This document shows positions 22,001 to 32,218 of a stretch of DNA of 36,186 nt, piece by piece; positions within the stretch are counted from its first letter, which is position 1, and each line of letters starts with the position of its first letter. The stretch comes from Fragilaria crotonensis (Eukaryota > Bacillariophyta > Fragilariophyceae > Fragilariales > Fragilariaceae): NCBI GenBank assembly GCA_022925895.1, contig JAKSYS010000641.1, forward strand, positions 1 to 36,186, read 5' to 3'. Made by a program: the position numbers and the translations under genes. Below the pieces are notes generated by a model. The model was given only the letters and a program-made list of their open reading frames with translations. It had not been told where the DNA came from and did not search any database.

Positions 22001-22287
22001 ATTCAAATATCAGCGTCACCCAGACCGGTATGCCCACGCACTCCTATTTCTTTTTCGTCTAAGCCCTTACCCCTCGGGAGGAGATGTACCGAGACTGTGA
22101 TAAGCTGAATTCGCACATAACCCATACCGCTTTATCTCTATGCCAAAGGTCAATGCCGGATGGGAATTCGTCCGCAGTACAAAACAAAACAAAACCTCTT
22201 ATCGGGTTATCACCAATCCAGGCCGAGAGGTCCAACATGTGTACCTCACTTGCCGTGTGAACGATGAATCGCCGTATCATACTAAAT
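19058..22287. other. 3.2-kb AT-rich intergenic region without a supported gene
   Basis: This region holds scattered open frames up to about 130 codons (for example minus 19762-20154 and 20670-21005), without domains or convincing starts. GTAC dyads occur at 19182-19240, 19347-19355, 19471-19485 (GTACCA-GCT-TGGTAC) and 21771-21780 (GTACCGGTAC). Near 19823-19975 a loosely repeated unit, roughly ATGCTGAATAATTTGGGCCAC, occurs three times at 58-65-bp spacing. No tRNA or rRNA was recognised. The first 250 bases should contain the promoter of the F-box-like gene. Confidence 0.5.
19471..19485. promoter_or_regulatory. GTACCA-GCT-TGGTAC palindrome
   Basis: A perfect dyad of 6-base arms with a three-base spacer, of the same type as the dyad at 15531-15544. 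It lies about 415 bases upstream of the F-box-like gene start. Role inferred only from recurrence. Confidence 0.35.
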
Positions 22288-24201
22288 TCAATCGTTGAAG
22301 ACATCAGCATCCTCGTGCTCGCCGTACATGCTGGTTTGTGTCAAGCCCAATATTTGGGCCGAAAGTCGTCTGTGAGCCTCGACTCTAGGTGAAAACACTC
22401 TTGGCCGCTTTTGGCGTGATTCAAATTGTGACTCCGTTAGACTAGTTCTCTCACTGGGGAAAGCAGAGTCCTTCACATCATAAAGTTCAGCAGAGGCTTG
22501 CATAGGGCGATTCGTGATTTCTACCATGAGAATTCCAACGAACAGGAGAAACATCAAGAAAGGAGCTACCAGGGCGTAGATACTCAACTCGCGATGATGC
22601 AAGCTGGTTTCGACTTCCTCAGGAATTTGCAAGACATACGCTGCAACCAACCCCGGCGTTGTAAAGCCCGCAACTGAAGCACACATGGAGAGTATGGCTT
22701 GCATTGATCCCTGGCTTGCCGATAGTACCTCGCTGCGGTCCACCCCCTTGGTGAACACTGACCTAGTTGGCGCGGCCAAAAACGGAAAGCTGGAAACGCC
22801 GAGGAAAATCGGAATAATGAAATTCCAGACAGATGAATGCCACCTCCACAAATCCCAGACCAGGGTGTATCCAATGACGCTGAGGAACGAACCGAAGAGG
22901 ATCATGGTTTCATCCCTTACTTTTCTCGAACTAAGAAAAGAGACGATCAACATATTCAAGAAGATGATGATCTTTAAAAACAGGAGACAGCAGATGTGAG
23001 AACATAATATCACGTGGCTTCGACACACGTCGGGAACAATTGGTCGGTTGTAAAACTTACAGACAGAGAACCGAGTACCCCCGAAACAGCGACTGGTGTC
23101 CATCCCATGGCATGACTGGCCGCTGGGGCAAACGCTGTTTCAATCCTATGAAAGGATGGAATAAGAGAGTCAGCTCGAGGAGTTACCATACCTCAAAATT
23201 ATGCGGCGTTCGACGAGACACTTACAATTGAAATGCGGCGTTGAAGCTGAAGATTCCAAACATGGGGACCAATATTTCGGCACGAATAAGAGAGCGAGCG
23301 CATTCCCAGAAGCCAACCTCGTTGGTATCGTTCGTAACCAATGAGTTTGAATGTGCGACAGAATGGTCGATTTCTGGCTCGTCAAGCAGGCAATAGATGA
23401 CTGCTATTGCGACAACGTTCCCGCCCATTAAGATGAGACCGACCGAGTTGAGTGGGCTAACATGCAGGCTAAACCAAGTCATATCGACTTTTGCCAAGAA
23501 TATATTAATACCTGGCCCACATGCCAGTCCAACAATTCTCACCATACTGAGCAATGAGTTGACTTGGGTTTGCTCTTCGTGAGGAACCACCTTCGCCAAA
23601 TAGGCAAAGCCAAGCGTTCCACTAGCAGCACCAATTCCGCCCAGAAGACGAGCTGTCAGAATCAAGCTGACTGCCTTCGCGTCACTGTATGCATCAGCAA
23701 TAAGGTAGAGAAAACCGCCAATCGCTGCGATGGCTAATGTCACGAGGTAGGGTAGGCGAAATCCACGCTTGTCGGACCAATATCCCAAAAATGGTTTGCC
23801 GCAAAAGGAGGCAAAGGAAAAGGCACTGACGATGATACCGTACTGTTCCTTTGTTCCGCCGTTCTCCAAGACGTAAAAGACGATGGAGGGCGCCACAACC
23901 ATATGGGAGACTTGAGGTAAACCATGATTTTCGCGGTGCGGAACGCGACATGTCAGACATCAGCAAGGAATGACACTGTTGCTAATTCTTCTCCTGATAG
24001 GTGGGACTTACTTGAGTCTACAGCGCCGACCAGCGCAAGAGCAATCAGCCACTTCTTAACCATGGTAAGAGAAGAAACACTACCGCTGTAGTCTTTTCGG
24101 ATGAGGTTTGAGCCCTTTGACACTCGAGATTCGAGCTGTTGGGTTGAGTGGCAGCGTATCTTTGGATGTTCGGCGTTTCGCGATGGAATAACCGGGAACA
24201 T
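22288..24201 (-). CDS. Major facilitator superfamily transporter, four exons
   Basis: Exons are 24201-24012, 23910-23226, 23145-23061 and 22971-22288. Introns are 101, 80 and 89 bp, all starting GTAAGT and ending AG. Joined, they give exactly 548 codons including the stop. The ATG at 24201 adds 46 residues before the first membrane helix; a start at 24063 (MVKKWLIALALVGAVDS) is also possible. The loop between helices 2 and 3 has the MFS signature GYWSDKRGFR. About twelve hydrophobic helices can be counted, including LLGGIGAASGTLGFAYL in the first half and PVAVSGVLGSLS in the second. The tail of about 80 residues is charged and probably cytosolic. The overall style resembles MFSD8/CLN7-like lysosomal or vacuolar members, but the substrate is unknown. 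The LTR element ends 376 bases upstream. Confidence 0.85.
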
Positions 24202-24576
24202 CTCTCTGTATTAGGAAACGAGATCTTTTCAAGTTGTGTGTACTGTGTGTACTGTGCCCTCGTAAAAATATACGCTTCCTTACGACTTCAGTAGGGCAAT
24301 CGAGCGTATGACATAGTACCAGGTACTGAGCACTGACTACTTGGTACCGGTCCAAGTTCTCATGCGTGTACTGTATCCATTCTGTTTGAACTGGAGTACA
24401 GTATGCCATATCTGTGCATATATGCCATAAGCATACATAGCGCGTATATACATGCATATATATATCATATATGATATGTGGATATGTGTCATATGTCATA
24501 TGTCATAAGACATGGACGGTTTAAAAGTATCAGTTTGAAGGTACGGCGTAGGGTATGTATGCATATACATACGATG
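24202..24576. other. Region between the MFS gene and the LTR element; AT-rich palindromes
   Basis: About 375 bases that should contain the transporter promoter. They include GTACCAGGTAC at 24315-24325 and TTGGTACCGG at 24341-24350. An alternating CATATA/TATG-rich stretch at about 24415-24505 holds several overlapping dyads, such as CATATATGATATG. The retrotransposon inserted about 70 bases beyond this stretch. Confidence 0.6.
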
Positions 24577-25167
24577 TGACAGTGTTCGTGTGATCGGTAC
24601 ACGAGTACTGGCCGACGGTAGACTTAAGGTTAGTAGGACCTAGAAGTCTAACGTTGGACTTGACGGGTGAGGAAGCGAACCTGACGGATCGTCCAGCTTT
24701 GGGCGATGGTGTTTTGTAGACATACACCATGGCGGTAGATTTGTTGATACAAGGATGTAGAAATGTAGGAAACTAAGTAGTAAAGGCCTTTACTGTTTTT
24801 GGTTTGTGGAAATTATAAGATGAATTGGAATGAAAAATGAAGGTGAGACTTGCAACATTAGTTGGAGTCTCACAAATGAAGTGTTGTCTTAGTCCCACTT
24901 CCTGAGTGGTGTTTGGGAAGTGTTGTCCATAGTAAAAGAGTGTTGTTGAAGTTATCAACAACACTCATGATTTAATTACATAGGAAGTAAATTCAAATAG
25001 TTTTGTGTTGCAGACCGGTAGTACCAGGTTCTGATCCGTAGCATTCTACGGGAACGGGTCACGGACAGACTAAGAAAATAATGGACTGTCTATTGTATTA
25101 CCGTATGGTATTTAACCTTACAGTAAGACGAGAGACAGTGTGACAGAGTGACGGTAGATTCCTAACA
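24577..25167 (-). repeat. 3' LTR (591 bp)
   Basis: Plus-strand text starts TGACAGTGTTCG and ends ATTCCTAACA, giving TG...CA ends. It matches 35597-36184 almost throughout. Differences are four substitutions (around 24831, 24957, 25110 and 25126) and four short indels, mostly in homopolymers. It is flanked inside by the polypurine tract. In the element's orientation it faces the MFS transporter gene. Confidence 0.95.
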
Positions 25168-25827
25168 CCCCTCTTGGATCAGATCTCTGGTCCCGGTGAT
25201 GAAAGCATGTGGTCGGGGAGAACACAGAAGATCTTGGTGAGGTGAGGATCGATTTTGCCGGAGTGTTGGGTTTGGTGAGGATGTCGGCAAGTTGAGAGTC
25301 ACAGGGAATCCAATGAAGTTGGTGAATGCCGTCTTGCTGGCCTTGACGGACGAAGTGGAAGCGGCGTTCGATGTGTCGCGTCTTGCGAGTGAGTTTTCCA
25401 TTCTTTGCGATTTGGACGGTGGCTTCATTGTCAATCATGAGGATGGCAGGTATGGAAGGAAGACGTTGGGTTGATTCACGCCATTGTTTGGTGCCAAGAT
25501 AGAGCATATCGTAGAGAAGCATTCGGATGTGAGCTGTGGCCATTGTGGCAGAACATGCGGCCATGTATTCAGCTTCAGAAGTAGACATTGCAACAGGTGT
25601 AGGCATTGTAGATTGGCTTCAATGAGGGCACCATTGTAGAAGATCATGTATCCAACAGTGGAACGGCCAGTGTCAGGGCAGTCTTGCCAGCTGGCGCCGG
25701 AGAAAACGGTGAGATCGGAGTATGGGATACGATGGTGAAGGCAGATGTCATAGATGGATTTGAAGTGCCATCGGGGTAGAATTTGAGAGCGTAGTAGGGG
25801 CGGCGGCGAAGATAGCCGATGAGCCAA
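25118..25827 (-). pseudogene. Copia RNase H domain (frameshift near 25600)
   Basis: The upstream frame (25827-25435) has FSGASWQDCPDTGRSTVGYM, the usual start of the copia RNase H. The downstream frame (25606-25118) has AMSTSEAEYMAA, ILMIDNEATVQIAKN and ADILTKPN. The joint lies near 25600, where one frame must hand over to the other. The domain removes RNA from the RNA/DNA hybrid during reverse transcription. The frame runs to a stop within the 3' LTR. Confidence 0.9.
25168..25176 (-). other. Polypurine tract
   Basis: The sense strand reads CAAGAGGGG directly before the 3' LTR's TGTTAGG. This is the standard position and composition for the plus-strand DNA primer of an LTR retroelement. Confidence 0.8.
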
Positions 25828-26006
25828 GATAGGGCTCGAAAATCAGGTATGCCAGGAGAGATGCATGCTTTAGCAAGTTTGCAGACAGCAAATAGGATGT
25901 CAGCTCTTGTATTGTATGCAAGGTAGAGGAGAGTGCAGACAGCAGAGCGGAAGGAAGGCGTTGTTGCTTGTTCGACGAGGGTAACGTCAGAGGCGGTTAC
26001 GGGCGG

Positions 26007-27130
26007 TTATCCTTGCTGAAGGTGTAGTCGGGAGGAAAGGGGTATCGCGTTCGGGAATTCGGAATTCGGGTCATAACGTTGGAGAGTATTCAAAACGTAG
26101 CGGTGTTGATCCAGAGTATAGCTTGAGTCGGAGTGTTTGTGGATACGCATTTGGAGGAACCATTGCGCAGGTCCGAGGAATTTGACATCGAAGCGATTGC
26201 GGACGGAATCTTCAAATTGTTTTTCGATGGAATCGTTGCTTCCAGCGTAGAGCATATCATCGACGAAAAATAGGACGGAGCCATTGATTGTGTTTGTCGT
26301 ATCGGACAAAATAAGACGGTTCGGAAGGAGATTGGATAAAGCCTTGGGAGTAGAGCCATTCCGAAAATTCAATGTTCCAATATTTGCCAGAGTAGACGAG
26401 ACCGTAGATTCCTTTGTTCAGTAACATTGGGGAGCCAAAGAATTTAGCGTATTCAGGGAAGTGATAGGCGTATTCCAATGGCAGTTTCACAAAGTGGCGG
26501 CCAATAACTTTGGCTTGGAGGTAGGCACCAATGAAGTCAGCACTCTTGACACTTCTTCTGGATGCACAGATGGTTGCAATGAATAGTTTGACCCCTCTTG
26601 CAGATGCACAGGGTGACCAGGTGTCTTCATACATGAGTGGTTCAACAGGTATAGGTTTTGGAGTGCCAGGTGAATTGGTAGATTCAGCAATTTCTTGACG
26701 TTGTTCAAGGTCGTTGTTGGTTGATGGCTTTGACTCTTTTCAGGAGACGTTTCTCCAGGTCGCCACGGGCGACAAGGCGAGCTTTTAGTTTGTCAAGTTT
26801 TCCAGTTGCAGTTTGTTTTGCTTTGAGCACAAGTTTGACTGGGATAATGAGTTCATCTTTGTGTGGAGTTTGTCCAAGGATGAAGGTATCATGGTCAATG
26901 AGGTTCTTGATTTCCATTTTGATTGCATGTAGCCAAGCATTGCGGACATTATCATCAAGTTTGAGGACAGCTTTGAGAGACTGAGGTTCTGGAAGATATT
27001 TGTCCACAGGTTCCTGGGGGTTGGCTTGTGGATTGTTGCTGGGAGAGTTGTCAATTGTCATCATGGCAGAGTGAATGGGATCAATAGTTGGTAGATCTTC
27101 ATTGCATTCTTGGAAGTAGATGGTCATCAT
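26007..27130 (-). pseudogene. Copia reverse transcriptase (split into three frames)
   Basis: Frame 27130-26705 holds the N-terminal fingers: PEPQSLKAVLKLDD, then EIKNLIDHDTF and KLKARLVARGDLE. Frame 26634-26257 holds DTWSPCASARGVKLF, the first catalytic Asp in VKSADFIGAYLQA (26536-26538) and LLNKGIYGLVYSGKYWN. Frame 26372-26007 has the active-site FVDDMLYAG, with VDD at 26256-26264. All catalytic residues are present, yet two frameshifts (near 26640-26700 and 26260-26370) prevent one product. Confidence 0.9.
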
Positions 27131-27694
27131 CTTGTGGAGTTAGGAATGATGTTGTTGATGGGTGACAAAGTTGATTTGATGTGGTGTGGGTGGTGTTGGA
27201 CCATGTGGAGGAGTTGTATGTTTGATTGCAGCAAGTGTAGAAGGTGGTGGATCATCTTCATGGGCATTGTCATCAGTTTCAGGGATGGCAGGGAGGGAAG
27301 AATGATGGTTGGAAGTATCAATGAAAGTTGATGGTGGGTTACCAAGGTTGGCTGCAGAGCCAGTTTGATGGTAGGTAGATGGTTCAGAGTTCTCTGGAGT
27401 GTCACGAAGTCCATGCGGATTGAAGTGGGAGCGGATGGGTACGGCTCCAGCAAAAGGTTTGGAATCGAAACAGAGAGCGGAGTTGAAGTCTTCATCGAAG
27501 TAGGCATCGCGGGTTATGATGAGGCTTTGGGGTTGGTCTGGCGAGTAGATTAACCAGCCTGCAGAGTTGTCGGGGAATCCAAGGAAAATACCGCGGGATG
27601 CACGTTGGAGTTGTTGCTTGTAGGTTATAAGTTTGTTGCGGAAAGTTGGTTCGTAGCGTTTGAAGAATGTTGGACATCCGAGCGCGGAAGTTGG

Positions 27695-28260
27695 CTAGGA
27701 AGGCTTGCGTTGAAAGCTGTATTGATAGGGAGTTGTTGGGTTGCCATCTTGGTCAATAACATTCTTGGCTGGGCAGACATTGAGGATTTGAACAGCATAG
27801 GCATGGGCATGATGGAAGAATGCACCTAGTCTTGCATTGTTCAGAAGGATGTTGGCAGTGTTGTGGACTTCACGCCATTTGGCTTCGCAAATGCCATTCA
27901 TTTCTTGATGTTCAGGTGCTGCAGCTTCAACTTTGATACCAAGTGAAGTGCATTCAGAAATGAATTTGGTTGAGGTGAAAGCAGATCCAGCATCAGTGCG
28001 GATAAAACGGACAGATTGGGTGCGCCAAGGTTCTGTGTCAGTTAGCCATTGCTTCAGAGCAGTAATAATGGAAGCTGTGCTTTCAGTTGGGAGACCAATC
28101 CAACCTGTTAGTTTGCCAGGTGTTGTGACAATGAACAAGTAGGCTGAAAAGTTGGTATTGGTTGTGAGACCATAGCGGAAAGGGTTGCGCATTAGGTCAA
28201 GATGAAGGCGGTGGAAAGGTTCAGTGCCTTGGCGTTGAGGAGTTTTGTTGCGGGCACGTT
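27695..28260 (-). pseudogene. Copia integrase catalytic core
   Basis: The retroviral-type D,D(35)E core is complete. The first Asp is in HRLHLDLMRNPFRYG (28196-28198), the second in RFIRTDAGSAFTS (27992-27994) and the Glu in QEMNGICEAKWREV (27884-27886). The spacing between the second Asp and Glu is about 36 residues. This part alone is unbroken. Downstream, the IN C-terminal region continues in other frames to about 27130. Confidence 0.9.
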
Positions 28261-29022
28261 TTGGCTGATTGAAATGCGTAGAGGCCAGGAGTTGTGATCA
28301 ACAGTAGGTGTCAAGACATGGTCATTCCATGTTTGGTGAAGGGATCCGACCATAAGATTGCGGAAATTTCGGAAAGCAAGTCGTCGGTAGATGAGTTCCA
28401 AAGGTAGGGCGGTGACTGAACGGCGTTGATCGGTGTCAACAGGGGGTGTAGTGTCATCAAAATGTTGTTCATCAGGTTCAGAGTCAGGGTCAGAAGGTAG
28501 GTTAGAGTTGGAGATGGTTGAGAAGGCTTGTTGTGATGAAGGGAGTTCTCTGGTCAGTATTGGCCAAGTGTATGTGGAACCATTTGGGAGTTGGATTGTT
28601 GTGGCTCTGTTCTTGATCAGGACACTGAAGTTTTGGGTGCATGATAGAGCAGTTAAGGAGAGGAGTCTGTGGCTGAGACCTTCAACATAGTAGACATCAG
28701 TGAGTCCTAGGATGGACTTGAGGCCATCATCAGTGGTGAAGTGGCATGCAGTTGTGCCTTTGTGAGTGGACATCTTGGTGCTGCCATCAGCTAAGGAGAT
28801 TGGAACACTGCAGGGTTCGACATCGTGGAGGTCGCTGAAGAGTGGAGTATAATGGCTGGTAGCACCACTGTCAGGTAGCCAGTTTTCAAGATGTGGGGGA
28901 CCAAATCTTTGGTATGGTGATTGGGGATCATCTGGAAAGTAAGCTGTGGCTCCAGAGTTGGGAGGAGAATAATTGGCAGATGGTAGATAATCTCTGTCAA
29001 GGAGAGGTTGGTTGATGGTCAT
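28240..29022 (-). pseudogene. Copia protease and integrase zinc-binding region
   Basis: Protease active site NWLPDSGATSHYTP, with D-S-G at 28864-28872, followed by the usual flap-side segments (ISLADGSTKM, LGLTDVYYVEGLSHRLLSLT). The last part corresponds to the gag-pre-integrase domain (LIYRRLAFRNFRNLMVG), where the first zinc-binding His positions look altered. The frame is lost near 28250. The continuation ARNKTPQRQGTEPFHRLHL is in the frame of the integrase core. Confidence 0.85.
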
Positions 29023-29221
29023 CTGAGGTAGGTCAGGATTGGGCCAAGGGATGTTGGATGGGTGACCATCAGTGTTGTCAAAAGATGAGGCTGAAAAGGC
29101 TTGGTGGTGGTATCTTGATTGGTCTGGTGAGTTTTGGCCAGAGTCAGTGATGAAGTAGGCGCGTTGTTGGTTGCGGGAGCAGCGTTTTCATTGTTGGATG
29201 GTCTTTGAGGGTTGGTGGAGC

Positions 29222-30565
29222 GATTGTTTTGGTTTGATCTGGGTTTAGCAGTTGCGCGCATAGTGGCCGAGGCGTCCGCAGTTATTGCAGACGATTGTAG
29301 CGGCATTGGAAGGGTTGCGCGAATGGTTGTTGTTGATCCGTTAGGAGATGGACGTTGATTAGACTGGACGTCGGTCGGAAAGGTGGTCGATTGTTTCGTT
29401 GAGGCTGGTTGGATGGCCGCGGGAGGGTGGTGGTCGACGTTGATTCGAGTTGTTGAATGGTGGTCGAAGGATTTGTAGGAGGTCGGAACGGGCGCGAATG
29501 GTTTTGCGGTGGTCGCGGTGGTTGGTTTCGGTTTTGATTGTTGCTGCTGGGATTGGAATAAGGTCGAAGGATGGAACTGAAAGCTTGTTGTTGTCTTTGT
29601 GTGAAAACACGTTGGGTAGTTTGGTTGTGGCGCGGTTGAAAATGGTGGGAGTGGTGACCACGGGCAGCGTTGGCGTGTTGGTTGTAGTTGCGGTGGTTTT
29701 GGGATGGGAGTGTGAGGCCACGGGATTCGTCAATGTTCAGGAGATGGCTTTCGAGTTCGGCGAATGGTGGCAGAGCTTCGTCATTCAGTTCTGCTCGACG
29801 TATGTCGGCGTCGAAGCGTTGATAGGATGCGGCGTAGAAGGAGTGATTGCTTCCACCACGAACGGTGCGTTTGATGAGTTCGGCGTCAGTGTTGGGTATT
29901 CCAGCATGATAGCAGTCGCGCGTGAGAAGGCGAATGCGGTTGAGGTAGGAGGTTGCGACTTCATGATGTGGTTGTTTGATTGAGCAGAAAGCTTCACGAG
30001 TTCGTTCAACATGATCAGGAGTTAGCGGAGCGCAGTGGCGTCGTAGAGTGAGAATTGCAGTCCGAGCGTGGGCCATCAATGATGTGTTTCTGGCAAGGGT
30101 CGCAAACGTTTGTGAAGATCAAATTGTAGATAGCAGTGCCAACAAAAGGGTGTGAATAGGACACTTGTTTTGGCCAAAGATCAAAGACTTGGCGCGTCCA
30201 CGGGAAATGCAAACAATTCGAAGGTTGTCAATGAAGGTGTTAAATGTCGGCGGCGTGCTTGAAGGTCGGGTAGGCCAATTTGCGAAGGTTAGCATTTTTG
30301 GCGTATTTCAAAAGTGTTTTCGTGAGGTCCTCGATTGGCGGATAAGTAAAATCGGTTCGCGTTGATGATGTGAGCGCATCAGGGATGTGTGTTGAATGTG
30401 CTTGTTCTTCTTCTGAATCATGGTCTGTGTCCTCATCAAAGAAGGTTTCAACAGTGGGAGGGTATGTGAAGGTTGCGGTCGCCTGGCGCGGAGTTGGGCG
30501 TGTTGCAACGGATTTTGGTGCATTTTGGGGTTTTGGTCGTCGTTTCCAAAATTAGGTGATTTTGC
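29222..30565 (-). pseudogene. gag: Copia-like gag with one CCHC zinc knuckle (frameshifted)
   Basis: The main frame (30079-29282, 265 codons) has the capsid-type stretch FCSIKQPHHEVATSYLNRI and then LTRDCYHAGIPNTDAELIKR, as in UBN2-type gag proteins. A long Asn/Gln/Pro/Arg-rich tail follows. The nucleocapsid knuckle CNNCGRLGHYARNC is at about 29222-29290, but in another frame from the capsid frame, and a stop codon (TAA) directly follows the last Cys. At least two frame changes are needed to join capsid, knuckle and protease. The gene lies between the ORF0/NPGP region and protease. Confidence 0.8.
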
Positions 30566-31166
30566 GTAGGTTTGGCAGATTTCGTGCTGGGAGGTTGAAT
30601 AATTTCGTTGTGTTGATTTTGGGGTTGCGAAAGATTTTGCGACGGATTTGGTGGTTGGGGTTCAAATTTTGGGGTGAGAACTTTTGGTAGGTATAATTTT
30701 GGGTGTCGTCGAAAAAGTTGTCGAAATCGGAGGTTGTGGGTTCGATTCGGTGGCGTCCGGATTGTGAGGTAATTTTACGTTTTTCGGCGTGAGAATGCCT
30801 GAAAATGCATCGGAGAAGCGTTTTAGAGGCCCAGTTGTTGATTTCGCAGTTGGAGGTGAGTTGGAGGGTGTTTTGGTGTGTGAACTGCTTGTTTCGGGCG
30901 AGTTTGGTGGTAAAAATGCGAGATTTGGTTGAGTTCGGGCAGTTGTTGAGTTGTTTGTGCGTGTTCGTCGTATGTAGTTTCTGCGTCGGAAATTAGCTGT
31001 TGGGAGTGAATTTCCGGGCTGTCGGTGTGTTTTGCGTTGGATTTTCGCCGGTAGTGTCGTTTTTGCAGGAATTTCGTCGCCGTGTTCGTCGTAAAAATTG
31101 CAGTTTGGGGTTCGTTTGGTGCAAAATTTGCGTTTGCGGGTCGATTTGTGCAGGAATTTCGTCCTG
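30080..31166 (-). other. Gln/Asn/Pro/Thr-rich linker leading into gag
   Basis: Between the NPGP motif and the clean gag frame the minus strand encodes low-complexity sequence (DPQTQILHQTNPKLQF and similar), with stops in each frame. A more ordered stretch begins near 30500, with an acidic FFDEDTDHDSEEEQAHS segment and TKTLLKYAKNANLRKLAYPT. This looks like the gag N-terminus. Codons shift frame near 30250 and 30080. Confidence 0.5.
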
Positions 31167-31178
31167 GGGTCCGGGGTT
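31167..31178 (-). other. 2A-like NPGP motif between ORF0 and gag
   Basis: The 31649-30993 frame encodes SPFIFIIGSDSNPGPQDEI; the N-P-G-P codons are at 31167-31178. Viral and LINE 2A peptides have a hydrophobic run, then D-(V/I)-E-x-N-P-G-P. Here the NPGP, the preceding Ser and an acidic residue at the Glu position are kept, but D-V is replaced by G-S. Ribosome skipping at this point would release ORF0 from the downstream product. Function is not shown. Confidence 0.4.
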
Positions 31179-31259
31179 CGAGTCGGATCCGATAATAAAG
31201 ATGAACGGCGAGTTGAAACGGCAAGACATGCAATGTGGTCCAGAAAATGTACTATTGTC

Positions 31260-31393
31260 CTGTTGAAAGGTAATTATATTGTTACTTGCAACTGATTCTA
31301 TCTGATTGGGACAGCTTAGACTGTCACAGATAGAAAGAGGTAAGTAACCAGCATAACAACCAGGATAATGTAAACATTGTGAACTAGACTCAC
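31260..31393 (-). other. Candidate intron inside the retroelement transcript
   Basis: On the sense strand, AACTATG is followed by GTGAGTC at 31393. The segment ends TTTCAACAG before GACAATAG at 31260, giving 134 bases with canonical ends and a pyrimidine-rich 3' side. Host introns here are 80-101 bases. The unspliced frame is open across it, so splicing would change the downstream frame. Retroelement introns are used by some families to make subgenomic messages. Confidence 0.4.
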
Positions 31394-32218
31394 CATAGTT
31401 TGGAACAGGTGAATCAGATCCCATGAGATCAATGAATGGGAACTCAGGGTGGTTTTCCTTTGCAGTGTGATAGTAAGAGAGGAAATTGTTGAATAGTTGC
31501 AGCTCAGGGTCGCGGAGGGCATTGTCAAGGTGTGGAAGAGCCCATGCTTGATAAATAGTCTGCCCACTGGGGCCTGTGGTATAAACTGGAATCAAGCGGA
31601 CAGCCAAGGAAAACGGGATGCGTTTGGGGTCGCAGGCAACGTGGTACAAGTCGGCATCGGGGTGGCGACGTAAATCGGCAGTGTGGCGTGGTATCCAATC
31701 CGGGTCGTTAACTTGATCAGGGTGGATTGGTTTGGCAGTCTGGGTCCGAAAGAGGCGTTGAACTGTGGAACGATTGTAGGCTTCACCAGAAATATTGTTG
31801 ACAATGATGGATCCAGAATGGTCAAGGTTGATGGGAAAGCACCAGTTGTTGGGTAGGGAGCAATTTCAGTTGGGAGCCAAAGCAGTAGGTGGGAGCTTGG
31901 AGTGGGGAGCCCTGGAAAATAACAACATTGGTAGGTGGGTAGTTCTCTGATAATGCCAGTTGGATCTTTGGGATGAAGCAGTTGCACAACTCGGAATAGG
32001 ACGTATTCAAAATGGGGCAGGAAGTCAATGAATCGTTGACGGTGTCGGTCGCTATCGGAGTGAGGCGGTTGTAAATCTCCATGTTTGAGGGATCGCTGTC
32101 GAATCGGTTCATGGCGATGAGCTCCTGAAGGATGAGGGGATTGCAAATCACATGATTGATGGCCAAAGTATCTCAGTCACATTGTCAAAGGTTAGTTGGA
32201 CATCAGAAGGTGTAGTGA

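Noticed and set aside
21738..22100. 120-codon plus-strand ORF
   Set aside because: The start is GTG and its N-terminal part covers a GTAC palindrome. A shorter ATG version from about 21900 is possible but unsupported.
29450..29983. Plus-strand 177-codon ORF and other plus-strand ORFs across the right-hand element
   Set aside because: They are Val/Gly-rich shadows of Gln/Asn/Pro/Thr-rich minus-strand coding sequence.
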